Shown here: piece after piece, positions 10,723 to 19,545 of the stretch
How positions within the stretch are numbered: the stretch's first letter is position 1
How the letters are laid out: the number at the start of each line of letters is the position of its first letter
Source: Lacrimispora xylanisolvens
Lineage (GTDB): Bacteria; Bacillota; Clostridia; Lachnospirales; Lachnospiraceae
Length of the DNA: 64,000 nt
Reading direction: 5' to 3'
NCBI RefSeq assembly: GCF_002934545.1
Contig: NZ_PTJA01000018.1
Location: 1 to 64,000 of the forward strand
Program-made: the position numbers and the translations under genes
The notes under the pieces: model-generated
Database searches by the model: none
The model's input: the letters and a program-made list of their open reading frames with translations, nothing else
What the model was told of the DNA's origin: nothing

Positions 10723-10826
10723 TTCCTCTTTCTTGTCCACGCTTTTTGGACATAAAGGTATGTCCGTAAGGACGCTCCTCTTTCTTGTCCACGCTTTCTG
10801 GACATAAAGGTATGTCCGTAAGGACG
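10723..10826 (-). repeat. Tandem 52-nt hairpin repeat, 2 copies, between dnaN and yaaA
   Basis: Two copies, 10723-10774 and 10775-10826, belong to the same family as 10360-10501. Each has TGTCCACGC..TGGACA and GTCCGTAAGGAC. Compared with the first block, the second stem changes from GCCC/GGGC to GTCC/GGAC, so pairing is kept by a compensating change. The end facing yaaA supplies AAAGAGGA as its ribosome binding site. Confidence 0.88.
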
Positions 10827-10840
10827 CTCCTGCAGTTAGT

Positions 10841-11962
10841 TTAAACAGATGCCGCGTTAAAGTTTACAGGAAGAATCAGATAAATGTATTTTCCTTCCTC
10901 ATCCCGGATAAAGCAGGGGGATTTGGGATTTAACATATAAATTGTCACTTCTTCGTCATCAATGATCCTTAATGCATCAATGAGGAATTTGGGATTAAAT
11001 CCAATCATGATGTCACTTCCGGTTTTATGGGTTGGAACCTGGGCATTCATGGATCCAAAACTGGAATTCATACGAAGTTCCATCTCCTGATCTTCAATAT
11101 TGATGATCAGAGGTTTTTTGTCATTTTCTCTCACCAGGATGGTTGCCCGGTCAAGACAGTCTAAAAGCTCTTTCTTATTTACACTGACTTTTGTTTCGTA
11201 ATCACTGGAGAGCATCTGGTCAATACGGAAATAATCTCCTTCAATCAGACGGGATACAACGATTGTATGATCAAATTCAAAGAGGATGTGGTTTGTGCTG
11301 AAGAAAATAAGAACCTCTTTTTCGTTATCTCCGCCAAGTATCTTGCTGATTTCATTTAGAGTCTTGCCAGGAACAATGACTTTTATATCACGATAGGTAT
11401 CTTTTAATTCAATATTTCGAATGGATATTCTGTGACCATCCAGAGAAACCACTTTTAACTGGTTACCTGTAACCTGAAACAGTTCTCCTGTCATCATCTT
11501 ATTACTGTCATTGGGTGCGATGGAAAAAATAGTCTGCCTGATGACTTCTTTTAAGGAAAACTGGGATAAGCAGATATAGTGATCACGCTCAATATAAGGT
11601 AAGTATGCAAATTCTTCCCCATCCCGGCCCTGTATATGGAAAATAGAGTTGTCACAGGAAATGGTTGTTGTAAATTTTTCATCGCTTTCAATTGTTACCA
11701 TGGAATCACCGGAAGAGGACAGCTTTCTTACAATTTCTGAAAGAAGTTTGGCTTCTAAAGCAATCTTTCCCCGCTCCAGGATGGTTCCTTCCACCTTTGT
11801 TTCAATACCAAGCTCCATATCATTGGCAGTGAGTTTAATTTCAGAGCCGCTGGCATCGATAAAGATGCACTCCAGGATGGACATGGTTGTTTTGCTGGGA
11901 ACTGCTTTTAATACAATATTAATACCATTTAAAATGGCATCCTGCTTAAATGTCAGTTTCAT
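10841..11962 (-). CDS. dnaN: DNA polymerase III beta subunit (sliding clamp)
   Basis: The ring-shaped processivity clamp of the replicative polymerase, 373 residues in three similar domains. MKLTFKQDAILNGINIV is the typical start, and the C-terminus ends in YLILPVNF, close to the conserved P-M-R/N region. The start at 11962 is preferred; an upstream TTG in frame has no ribosome binding site, whereas AAGGAG lies 12 nt before the ATG. The gene follows the dnaA-dnaN unwinding region and precedes yaaA-recF-gyrBA in one leftward string. Confidence 0.97.
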   Translation of the reverse strand: MKLTFKQDAILNGINIVLKAVPSKTTMSILECIFIDASGSEIKLTANDMELGIETKVEGTILERGKIALEAKLLSEIVRKLSSSGDSMVTIESDEKFTTTISCDNSIFHIQGRDGEEFAYLPYIERDHYICLSQFSLKEVIRQTIFSIAPNDSNKMMTGELFQVTGNQLKVVSLDGHRISIRNIELKDTYRDIKVIVPGKTLNEISKILGGDNEKEVLIFFSTNHILFEFDHTIVVSRLIEGDYFRIDQMLSSDYETKVSVNKKELLDCLDRATILVRENDKKPLIINIEDQEMELRMNSSFGSMNAQVPTHKTGSDIMIGFNPKFLIDALRIIDDEEVTIYMLNPKSPCFIRDEEGKYIYLILPVNFNAASV

Positions 11963-12027
11963 AATTGTTGATAACTCCTTTGCTCTCAAAATAACAATAA
12001 ATAGATAAATAATATAGATTAATTTCG

Positions 12028-12233
12028 TCGTATTAGTAGTAGGGGCTGTGGGTTTGTGTAAAAGCCCTGATAACCGTTATAAAGCCTAAAGTTGTCCTGT
12101 TCATAACAATGTGAATAACGTCCACAAAACGTGAGGAAAAATGAAAGGTTATCCACAGACTGATCAGAACCCTTTTGAGCCGCTTAATTATCCACATGAA
12201 ATTAACAGGTGATTCACACCCTATTGTGGATTA
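12028..12233. other. oriC, dnaA-dnaN part: DnaA boxes and DnaA-trio unwinding element
   Basis: Perfect DnaA boxes TTATCCACA lie at 12149-12157 and 12188-12196, with near matches at 12110-12118 (TGTGAATAA) and 12225-12233 (TGTGGATTA). At 12031-12042 TATTAGTAGTAG adjoins GGGGC and a weak box (TGTGGGTTT). Seen on the other strand this is the order DnaA box, GC-rich spacer, DnaA-trios (3'-GAT-5' repeats), AT-rich stretch, as in the Bacillus subtilis basal unwinding region between dnaA and dnaN. This is the likely site of strand opening. Confidence 0.85.
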
Positions 12234-13597
12234 ATTTTCTTCTTTAATATCTCAATGGTGTTGTTTAAGGTTTCGTTCTTATTCACATCCCCTGAGATCT
12301 TCTCAATCCCATGAATTATGGTGGTATGATCTCTTCCGCCAAGGAATTTTCCAATCATCTGCAGTGGAGTTCCAACCATCTCTCGGCAAAGGTACATCAC
12401 AATCTGGCGTGGATATACGATTTCCTTGTTACGCTTTTGAGAACAGATATCAAGAGGCGTAATACCATAATGGTCAGCAACAACCTGAATCACCAGTTCT
12501 GGGGTTACTTCCCGTTTATCATTAGGTGATATAATATCTTTTAAGGCTTCTTCAGCCAGCTCAACGGTGATTTCCTTATTATCAAGGCGTGAGAGTGCTA
12601 CGATTTTTGTCAGGGCGCCTTCCAGCTCCCGGATGTTGGATTTGATGTTGGTAGCTATGTATTTAATAACTTCGTTGTCGATATTGTAACCTTCCATTTC
12701 TTCTTTTTTGCGAAGAATGGCCATTCTGGTTTCGTAATCGGGAGACTGTATGTCCACTGTTAAACCCCATTCAAAACGGGATCGGAGACGTTCTTCCAAT
12801 GTCTCGATTTCTTTTGGCGGTTTATCAGATGAAATAATAATCTGCTTTTTTGCTTCATATAATGCGTTAAATGTATGGAAGAATTCTTCCTGTGTACTTT
12901 CTTTACCAATGATAAACTGGATATCATCGATTAGCAGAACATCGTTATTTCTGTACTTTTCCCTGAATTCAGTAGGAGAGAAGTTGTTCTTGTTTCGAAT
13001 CGCATCGATCAGCTCGTTGGTGAACTTTTCACTGGTGACGTAGAGAACCTTTGCATTCGGATTATTCTTTAATATGAAATGACCGATGGAATGCATTAAG
13101 TGAGTTTTCCCCAGTCCCACACCTCCATAGATGAAAAGAGGGTTGTAAATTTCACCGGGGGATTCTGCAACTGCCAGGGATGCCGCATGTGCCAGATTAT
13201 TATTGGCACCTACAACAAAGGTATCAAAGATGTATTTCGGATTTAAATTCGCGTTTATGATTGCGGACTGACTGACCGAATTTACCGTATTGGTTATCAG
13301 TGTATTTCCTGCAGGAGCGGGAGCTGCTTCTTTTTGAATCTGATTTTCCACAACAAAATCAACGCTGCATTCAAAGCCAGTTACTTCTTCTATGGTGATT
13401 TTTAGAAGAAACCCGTATTTTTTGCGGATGTATCCTAGAAATTCTACATCCGGTACCGTGACAATTACCTTTTCTCCGTCAACGGCATAAACTTTAAGCG
13501 GGAGAAGCCAGGTTTTGAAAGAAACATCTGTAATTTCGTGCTCTTCTTTTAAATTCAATAAGATTTCGTCCCATTTTTCTTTTAACTTTTCTAACAT
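12221..13597 (-). CDS. dnaA: Chromosomal replication initiator protein DnaA
   Basis: An AAA+ initiator of 458 residues. Domain I (MLEKLKEKWDEILLNLK onward), a short linker, then domain III with Walker A GGVGLGKTH and Walker B VLLIDDIQF, and domain IV with the DnaA-box-binding helix-turn-helix around FLGGRDHTTIIHG. The start at 13597 follows AGGAG with 7-nt spacing; a longer frame to 13627 lacks this and is rejected. DnaA boxes next to its promoter suggest autoregulation. Confidence 0.98.
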   Translation of the reverse strand: MLEKLKEKWDEILLNLKEEHEITDVSFKTWLLPLKVYAVDGEKVIVTVPDVEFLGYIRKKYGFLLKITIEEVTGFECSVDFVVENQIQKEAAPAPAGNTLITNTVNSVSQSAIINANLNPKYIFDTFVVGANNNLAHAASLAVAESPGEIYNPLFIYGGVGLGKTHLMHSIGHFILKNNPNAKVLYVTSEKFTNELIDAIRNKNNFSPTEFREKYRNNDVLLIDDIQFIIGKESTQEEFFHTFNALYEAKKQIIISSDKPPKEIETLEERLRSRFEWGLTVDIQSPDYETRMAILRKKEEMEGYNIDNEVIKYIATNIKSNIRELEGALTKIVALSRLDNKEITVELAEEALKDIISPNDKREVTPELVIQVVADHYGITPLDICSQKRNKEIVYPRQIVMYLCREMVGTPLQMIGKFLGGRDHTTIIHGIEKISGDVNKNETLNNTIEILKKKINPQ

Positions 13598-13655
13598 TGT
13601 ATGTCTCCTACATCTATTAAAATGCAAATATGCGCATTAGCCCAATCTACTGTTC

Positions 13656-13684
13656 ATTCTATACTATTTTGTAATAATTTTCAA
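13656..13684 (-). promoter_or_regulatory. dnaA promoter
   Basis: The reverse strand reads TTGAAA (13679-13684), a 17-nt spacer and TAGAAT (13656-13661). A perfect DnaA box at 13702-13710 lies just upstream of the -35, so DnaA could repress or modulate its own gene. Confidence 0.7.
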
Positions 13685-13701
13685 TGATAATAGTAAAAAA
13701 T

Positions 13702-13925
13702 TGTGGATAAGTGTGTGAAAGGGCTGTGAATTAGCTGTGTATGGATTGTTGATAAGCATCCAGAGGGAAAGTTGTCCACAAAAAAACCGATTTTAAAACT
13801 CTGGTTATTCACATCCGGGAAATATAGATTTTATCAAAATCTTTCGGACAGGCATGTGTACAAAAAAAGGTTATCAAGATACTATCCAGAGAGTTTTCCA
13901 CAAGTTATCCCCATAATGTTGATAA
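13702..13925. other. oriC, upstream DnaA-box cluster
   Basis: Boxes on both strands: TGTGGATAA at 13702-13710 (perfect), TGTTGATAA at 13747-13755, TTGTCCACA at 13772-13780, TTATTCACA at 13805-13813, TTTTCCACA at 13894-13902, TTATCCCCA at 13905-13913 and TGTTGATAA at 13917-13925, each of the last six within one mismatch of TTATCCACA. No gene is present in 13598-14055. With 12028-12233 this makes a bipartite origin around dnaA, as in Bacillus. Confidence 0.88.
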
Positions 13926-13968
13926 CTTTATGTAAATTAACAAAGAAATGTCGATTTAATAGACAGGA

Positions 13969-13997
13969 TTGACGGATAAAGTTCAGTTATGTATAAT
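13969..13997 (+). promoter_or_regulatory. Promoter of the ECF transporter gene
   Basis: TTGACG (13969-13974), a 17-nt spacer and TATAAT (13992-13997). The leader before the coding start is only about 50 nt, too short for a classical vitamin riboswitch. Confidence 0.8.
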
Positions 13998-14055
13998 GCA
14001 GTTGTAACCAGATGCATTGTATCTTATAAAAGAACAGTAGCACAGGAGGAAAAAT

Positions 14056-14685
14056 ATGAATACTGGAAACAAAACACGCGACATGGTACTGGCTGCAATC
14101 TTTGTTGCCCTTATCATCATCATGGCGTTTACGCCCTTTGGATATATTCCTTTGGGATTTATGAACGCCACCATCATTCACGTTCCGGTCATTATTGGAG
14201 CCATAATACTTGGACCAAAATATGGCGGATTTCTGGGAATGATTTTTGGGCTGACAAGTCTGTGGAAAAACACCAACATGCCCAATGCAACCTCATTTGT
14301 ATTTTCACCATTTGTAAAGATGGGAGAGTACGGAGGCAATTTAGGAAGCCTGATTATCTGTATGGTGCCAAGAATTCTCATTGGAATCGTGGCATATTAT
14401 GTATTCAGGGGAGTATTAAAAGCTTTAAAGGGAAGTAAGATGAAAACAACTGTGGCACTTGCAGCGGCAGGCGTTGCCGGATCATTAACCAACACATTGC
14501 TGGTAATGAATCTGATTTATTTTCTTTTTGGCAAAGAGTACGGCCAGGCTGCCAAGGGGCTGACTGAGGGAATCTATTCTGTAATTATTGGTATCATCTG
14601 TATGAATGGGATTCCAGAGGCGATTGTAGCAGGAATTTTAACGGTTGCCATCACTCAGGCACTTTTTAAAGTTATGAGAAATTAA
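14056..14685 (+). CDS. ECF transporter substrate-binding (S) component
   Basis: A 209-residue integral membrane protein of the ECF vitamin-transporter S-component fold, with about six hydrophobic segments. The N-terminal pattern TRDMVLAAIFVALIIIM resembles helix 1 of S components that couples to EcfT, and FGYIPLGFMNATIIHVPVIIGAI follows. It would bind a vitamin and use a shared EcfT-EcfA module, not present here. The sequence type resembles the COG4684/PanT group (pantothenate), which would fit the type II pantothenate kinase at 32392-33234, but the substrate is a guess. AGGAGG lies 6 nt before the ATG. Confidence 0.8.
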   Translation: MNTGNKTRDMVLAAIFVALIIIMAFTPFGYIPLGFMNATIIHVPVIIGAIILGPKYGGFLGMIFGLTSLWKNTNMPNATSFVFSPFVKMGEYGGNLGSLIICMVPRILIGIVAYYVFRGVLKALKGSKMKTTVALAAAGVAGSLTNTLLVMNLIYFLFGKEYGQAAKGLTEGIYSVIIGIICMNGIPEAIVAGILTVAITQALFKVMRN

Positions 14686-14720
14686 ATAGATTACATTGGT
14701 ATGCTTCATAATATATGAAT

Positions 14721-14763
14721 AAAAAAGTCTCCGGCAATTGAATGATGCCGGAGACTTTTTTTT
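14721..14763. terminator. Bidirectional terminator
   Basis: AGTCTCCGGCA (14726-14736) and TGCCGGAGACT (14746-14756) form an 11-bp perfect stem with a 9-nt loop. A-run on the left and T-run on the right allow termination of both the ECF gene and the leftward sugar operon. Confidence 0.93.
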
Positions 14764-16207
14764 AAGGGGATATTTTAAATGTTTTTATGCTCCTGATATC
14801 AGCGTCAGCGGTAAATTGCTTAATATAAAGAAGATTACCGGTAAGATCCGTTATAATTTTTAAGTCTTTTCCTGATTCGAAAACTTTTTTTCCGTCAACA
14901 AAGGCCTGAGCTGTTTTTTCATTATTTATTATTTTAAATGAATGATTACCCCAGATCTGTTCATAGTCACTTTCATATCCTTTGCATGTTCCCCAAAAAA
15001 TGTGATCCTGCTCTATATGGATTCCTAACATACGGGAGGTATATTCCATAACAGATAACATGGCAGGGCCATAGGAATCCTGGAGACCATCCAGAGATAT
15101 CAGGGAAGGTGAGCCGGTAAAAGGATCATATTGCTGCACAAATACGCAGGAATCTCCTATGGCATGAAATAGTTTTTTTCCCAGTTTGGGAATCAGATCA
15201 TCATAGTCATAATTTTCAAGAGCCCGTATGGCTCTCTGGTAGGTGAGGGCTTCACATTGTCCGCTCCAGTTATTTGTTTTTATGTTACGGAAGAGAGGAT
15301 CATTTACCGCAACGGAGGGGAGGGGCATATACGTCCAGAATTCTTCAGGGTTTAATAAGTGTTTTTTGACAAAACGTTCTGCCATGGGCTTTGTTAAACT
15401 GTTCCAGTACATAGCTCTTAAATTGTTGTGATATAAAACATCAATCGTTTTATGATCTTTATTCCGGTCAAAGCAGGCATCTTTTGATTCGATCCAGAGA
15501 TAATCTTGTATGGTTTTCTGGATGGCCAATGCTTTTTGTTTCCAATGGTTTTTACGGTCTTCATTACCTTGTATTGAGCTGATAATGGACAGGGTCTCTC
15601 TGGCAGAGTAGGAAAAACTCATAATATCCAGAGAAGCCATGGGAACTGCTGTACAATTTTGGGGAGGTGTTTCTTTACTCCAGGAGTCGGGAGCATCCTG
15701 GTAGCGAAGTGCATGATCTTCCCCTGTATCATACTTGCACCAGCTTTCCAGGCAGCCATCGCCGTCTGAATCTCTGGTTTTCCATAAATAGGAATCAAAT
15801 TTTTCCAGAGTGAGGTAAAGAAGTGTTAAATATTCTTTATCTTTTCCCATTAAGTAATACATGTTAAGGGCAGAAGAGGGGAAGCAAAAGCCCTGGAATT
15901 TATCAAACTGGGGAGTGATCCGGTTGTTAATTAAGGCAATGCTTCCGGGGATGCGGCCATCCGCTCTCTGGTGCTCCATAAAAAGGAGATGGTTATTAAT
16001 TCCGGCCTTCATGTTGCGTTTGGCATACATTTCTCCGCCCATGGGCTGGGTTTCCAGCCATATTTTTTCATATCCGCCTCCTTCGATCAGAACGAGCCGG
16101 TTCTCAAACATTTTTAAGTTGTTTAACGTTTTCCTCTGTGCTGAATCCATTAGTTTTTGCAGAAGTTCGTTAGAAGTCTGAAATGATACACTGGTTTGGA
16201 TATTCAC
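14762..16207 (-). CDS. Putative (alpha/alpha)6-barrel glycoside hydrolase (MGH1/GH63-like)
   Basis: A 481-residue protein without a signal peptide, so probably cytosolic. Motifs such as WLETQPMGGEMYA, DGRIPGS, DSDGDGCLESW, DALRYQDAPDSWSKE-like segments and NNWSGQCEALTYQRAIRAL fit the six-hairpin glycosidases of the trehalase/GH63/mannosylglycerate hydrolase type; an acidic pair in DGDGCLES and QDAPDSW could be catalytic. It is the last gene of an operon with an ABC sugar importer and GH43, so it probably cleaves an imported oligosaccharide. The specific substrate is unknown. Confidence 0.65.
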   Translation of the reverse strand: MNIQTSVSFQTSNELLQKLMDSAQRKTLNNLKMFENRLVLIEGGGYEKIWLETQPMGGEMYAKRNMKAGINNHLLFMEHQRADGRIPGSIALINNRITPQFDKFQGFCFPSSALNMYYLMGKDKEYLTLLYLTLEKFDSYLWKTRDSDGDGCLESWCKYDTGEDHALRYQDAPDSWSKETPPQNCTAVPMASLDIMSFSYSARETLSIISSIQGNEDRKNHWKQKALAIQKTIQDYLWIESKDACFDRNKDHKTIDVLYHNNLRAMYWNSLTKPMAERFVKKHLLNPEEFWTYMPLPSVAVNDPLFRNIKTNNWSGQCEALTYQRAIRALENYDYDDLIPKLGKKLFHAIGDSCVFVQQYDPFTGSPSLISLDGLQDSYGPAMLSVMEYTSRMLGIHIEQDHIFWGTCKGYESDYEQIWGNHSFKIINNEKTAQAFVDGKKVFESGKDLKIITDLTGNLLYIKQFTADADIRSIKTFKISP

Positions 16208-16230
16208 GTTTTTTCCTCTCTGTATGTATA

Positions 16231-17073
16231 TTAACCTTTAATCCCACTTCCACTGATCCCTTCCACCAGATAACGGTTAAAAAATAAGAAGATCAAAAAT
16301 ACTGGTATTAATGAAAGTGTGGACATGGCAAACATTGCTCCATAATCGGTTGTGGAGGTGGAATCTGCAAAATTTTTTATTGCCACAGATGCGGTATACA
16401 TCCGGGGTTTGCTTAAATAAATCATGGGAGACATGAAATCATCCCATTTCCAGTAAAACTGAATGATGATGGTGGTTACAATGGATGGTTTCAAAAGAGG
16501 TAAAAAAATCCTGGTAAATATTGAATATTTACTGCACCCATCAATAATTGCAGCTTCATCAAGGTCTTTTGGAATTCCAGCACCAAATTGCATCATCTGA
16601 TAGATGAAAAATGCCTGACCGAAAAAATGGGGCAGTATGAGTGGGAGATAGGTTCCTACAAAACCAAGCTTGTTATAAATAATATACTGAGGCACCAGAA
16701 TTATCTGGGATGGGAGCATCATGGTGCAGATCATAGACATAAACCAGATGTTTCGACCCTTAAAACTCACCCTGGAAAAGGCATAGGCAACACAGGATGA
16801 AGACAGAACCGTTGCAAGCGTGGAGACAGATGCAACAAAAAATGAATTGGAGAAAAAGGTTTGAAAGGTTATGCCGCCAAAACCCTGATAGCCAGTGGAA
16901 AAGTTAGAAAATCTCCATTGGGGTGGAATTAAGTTCATACCTCCATTTAAGATCTCTGCATTATTTTTAAGTGAGCCGCTGACCATCCAGAGAACCGGAT
17001 AAATCATCATCAATCCAAGAACACAGACGAATAAATGATAGACAGAAGCCTGTATTTTATGTTTGTTTGTCAT
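16231..17073 (-). CDS. ABC sugar transporter permease (MalG/ThuG type)
   Basis: A 280-residue inner-membrane permease with six predicted helices. The EAA loop that contacts the ATPase is recognisable as PKDLDEAAIIDGCSKYSIFTRI. The C-terminus GISGSGIKG is characteristic of MalG-like carbohydrate uptake permeases. It follows the partner permease by 13 nt. No ATPase gene lies in the operon, so a shared MsmK/MsmX-type ATPase encoded elsewhere is likely. Confidence 0.92.
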   Translation of the reverse strand: MTNKHKIQASVYHLFVCVLGLMMIYPVLWMVSGSLKNNAEILNGGMNLIPPQWRFSNFSTGYQGFGGITFQTFFSNSFFVASVSTLATVLSSSCVAYAFSRVSFKGRNIWFMSMICTMMLPSQIILVPQYIIYNKLGFVGTYLPLILPHFFGQAFFIYQMMQFGAGIPKDLDEAAIIDGCSKYSIFTRIFLPLLKPSIVTTIIIQFYWKWDDFMSPMIYLSKPRMYTASVAIKNFADSTSTTDYGAMFAMSTLSLIPVFLIFLFFNRYLVEGISGSGIKG

Positions 17074-17086
17074 GTTATGATCCTCC

Positions 17087-17992
17087 TTATTGGTCTGCTT
17101 CTGTAAATACCCAGAATTTTGATGTCTTAAAAAGCAGGAATGTAATAATGCTTATTAAAGCCAGCATGACCCAGGACATGGCACTGGCGTATCCCATATT
17201 GGACCATTTAAAGGCATGATTGTAAACGTAAAGAGCATAGAAATTAGTGGAATCGTTGGGGCCGCCCTGTGTGATGACGAAAGCCTGGGTAAATGCCATG
17301 AAGGCAGTTATGGTTTGCATAATCAGATTATATAAAATAATGGGAGAAAGGCATGGGAGTGTAATTGCTTTAAAGCGCTGCCATTTGTTTGCACCATCAA
17401 TTTCAGCTGCTTCGTAATAAGTTGGAGATATTTCTTTTAATCCGGCAGCAAAAATAATCATAGATGATCCGAATTGCCAGACGGACATGAGGACAAGTAT
17501 TCCCATTGCCAGATGGGGTTCACCCAGCCAGGATAGTTTTGGAACACCAAAAGAGGCAAGAATGGTATTTGCCAGTCCTTTTCTTGAAAATATGGTTTTC
17601 CAGACAAGTGCTACGGCAATGCTTCCTCCAATCAGGGAAGGAACATAATAAAGAGACCGGTAAAATGTTACACCACTGTGTTTCTGCGTCAGAAGATATG
17701 CAATAAAAAGGGCAAAAATCAGTTTGGATGGAACGGAGGTGATGACATAAATAAGGGTGACTTTTACTGAATTTAAGAAACGGTCATCTGAGAATAGGTT
17801 TTTATAGTTTTCAAGTCCTATAAATACCGGACTTTGACCCAATTTATAATTGGTCATGGAATAATATACGGATACCAGAACTGGAATCAATGTAAATGCG
17901 AAAAATCCAAATAGAAAGGGAAAGGAAAAAATATAACCTACGGTATTGTTATGATAGAGGATTTTTTTCCAGTTGGTTTTTAGTTCGTTCAT
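17087..17992 (-). CDS. ABC sugar transporter permease (MalF/ThuF type)
   Basis: A 301-residue membrane permease with about six helices. The EAA loop reads YYEAAEIDGANKWQRFKAITLP. The short N-terminal cytoplasmic part ending in NTVGYIFSFPFLFGF is typical of CUT1-family permeases. It sits between the solute-binding protein gene and the second permease and pairs with the latter to form the channel. Confidence 0.92.
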   Translation of the reverse strand: MNELKTNWKKILYHNNTVGYIFSFPFLFGFFAFTLIPVLVSVYYSMTNYKLGQSPVFIGLENYKNLFSDDRFLNSVKVTLIYVITSVPSKLIFALFIAYLLTQKHSGVTFYRSLYYVPSLIGGSIAVALVWKTIFSRKGLANTILASFGVPKLSWLGEPHLAMGILVLMSVWQFGSSMIIFAAGLKEISPTYYEAAEIDGANKWQRFKAITLPCLSPIILYNLIMQTITAFMAFTQAFVITQGGPNDSTNFYALYVYNHAFKWSNMGYASAMSWVMLALISIITFLLFKTSKFWVFTEADQ

Positions 17993-18061
17993 TGCTTATT
18001 ACCTCCTTTTTTCCATAGGAAAGGCAGGCAAAGAGAATCCTTACCTGCCTCTTAATGATCC

Positions 18062-19375
18062 TTAATGCTGGAATTTTGACTTGGAAAAATCCAGCAATTG
18101 TTTTGCAGCATCTTCTGGTGTTACATCACCATATTGTACTTTTTCAATCAGAAGCTTATATTGATCTTCAATTTCAGCTTTTGGATCAGGGCTTATAACA
18201 TTGCTGTCTTCTTTTGGAAAATTTCCTATTTTATCTACAAAGTCATAAATAATTTTACCGGAGTCATCTGCCTGAGAAACGACAGCTTCTCTTACCTTTG
18301 ACATAATAGGAACGCCCCGTTCTCCGTTTAAAATTTTATTTGCTTCTATGTCATTGACAAAAAAGTTAATGAATTTAGCGGCTTCTTCCTTTGTTTTGGA
18401 ATTACTGGAGATACAAAGCTGCTGGGAGGACTGGACACCCATTCCATAAGGCCCATTTTTCGTTAATCTTGGTACCGGTGCAATTTTAATGCTTCTGCCA
18501 GAGGCATGAACAATGGAAGAAACCTGATTGGAGGAAACCCAGGTCATTGCTGCATCCCCGGTTACCAGATAATCCCCTTCTATGTCTTTGATTTCTTTTA
18601 TTGCTCCGGCATCGGGATAGGCGCCGTCATCTGTCAGTTCTTTGATCATTTTTAAGTAATCAGCAAAGGGTGCGGGATCTTCTGATTCGATGCCATCATT
18701 GGTTTTCTTAAAGAAATTTGCATCTTTTTCTGCCTGAGAGGCACGCATGGTCACACCTGCTATAAAATGGTCGATCTTTGAACTTCCGTAGATACCGAGT
18801 TTTTCTTTTATGGTAATACAGTCTTTTTTCCAGTCATCCCACGTCCAGTCATTTTCAGGCTCGGCTAAGCCGGCTTTTTGAAATAACTCCGGATCGTATG
18901 CAATTCCATAAGTGTTAGTGCCAATGGATATTCCAATCTGAGAGCCGTTGTTGTCCTTTGTTGTTGCCAGAAAATTTTCGGTGGTATCACTGGTATTAAT
19001 AATTCCGTCTTTGATGTAACCATCCAGTGGTTCTATATTTTTGATGTATTTTGGAAAATTCCCTCCCAGTTGAAAGATATCCCACACATCGTCAGCGGCT
19101 ACCAAAGTATCGAGCTTGGTAAAGTAACTGTCAAAATCGTAAAATTCTGCTTCAATATGCACATTGGGGTTTTTTGATTCGTAGAGTTCAATAACCTTGT
19201 TCGTGGCATCATGTCTTGTCTGGGAACCCCACCAGGCCATTCGAAGAGTGATCTGTTTTCCTGTATCCTTAGAAACGGTCTCTGCAGAAGCGGCAGGTTT
19301 GCTTCCGGAACAGCCGGCAAGAGAAAAAGTCATCATGCCAGATAAAAACAGTGCAGTAAGCTTTTTGATTTTCAT
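18062..19375 (-). CDS. ABC sugar transporter solute-binding lipoprotein (family 1)
   Basis: A lipid-anchored extracellular binding protein of 437 residues. The signal peptide MKIKKLTALFLSGMMTFSLA ends in the lipobox LAGC with Cys22 as the modified residue, followed by a Ser/Ala linker. The rest has the usual pattern of carbohydrate-binding proteins (TLRMAWWGSQTRHDATNKVIELY). The start at 19375 follows AGGAGG closely; an upstream in-frame start at 19399 is rejected. The ligand is unknown; the GH43 and (alpha/alpha)6 enzymes of the operon suggest a plant-type oligosaccharide. Confidence 0.93.
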   Translation of the reverse strand: MKIKKLTALFLSGMMTFSLAGCSGSKPAASAETVSKDTGKQITLRMAWWGSQTRHDATNKVIELYESKNPNVHIEAEFYDFDSYFTKLDTLVAADDVWDIFQLGGNFPKYIKNIEPLDGYIKDGIINTSDTTENFLATTKDNNGSQIGISIGTNTYGIAYDPELFQKAGLAEPENDWTWDDWKKDCITIKEKLGIYGSSKIDHFIAGVTMRASQAEKDANFFKKTNDGIESEDPAPFADYLKMIKELTDDGAYPDAGAIKEIKDIEGDYLVTGDAAMTWVSSNQVSSIVHASGRSIKIAPVPRLTKNGPYGMGVQSSQQLCISSNSKTKEEAAKFINFFVNDIEANKILNGERGVPIMSKVREAVVSQADDSGKIIYDFVDKIGNFPKEDSNVISPDPKAEIEDQYKLLIEKVQYGDVTPEDAAKQLLDFSKSKFQH

Positions 19376-19397
19376 AGTTCCTCCTAATTGTGATTGC

Positions 19398-19425
19398 ATT
19401 ATAAAATATTGTGTAAATGTACCAA
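19398..19425 (-). promoter_or_regulatory. Possible internal promoter before the binding-protein gene
   Basis: The reverse strand shows TTGGTA (19420-19425), a 16-nt spacer and TATAAT (19398-19403). The 170-nt gap between the AraC gene and the binding-protein gene would allow separate, stronger expression of the transporter, possibly under the AraC regulator. Confidence 0.45.
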
Positions 19426-19545
19426 TTATAAAATCCGGATTTGTTTTTGTATGGTTACATTTTACTATTAATCAGAAACAATCACAATACATTTGGAAGA
19501 AAGCCCCAATACATCAAAAAAAACCTTTAATTTGCACTAAATTGA

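Noticed and set aside
10360-10826. CRISPR array
   Set aside because: The units are directly adjacent without unique spacers, in two small blocks, and no cas genes are present.
13998-14055. Vitamin riboswitch before the ECF transporter
   Set aside because: Only about 50 nt separate the promoter and the start; no conserved riboswitch core was seen.
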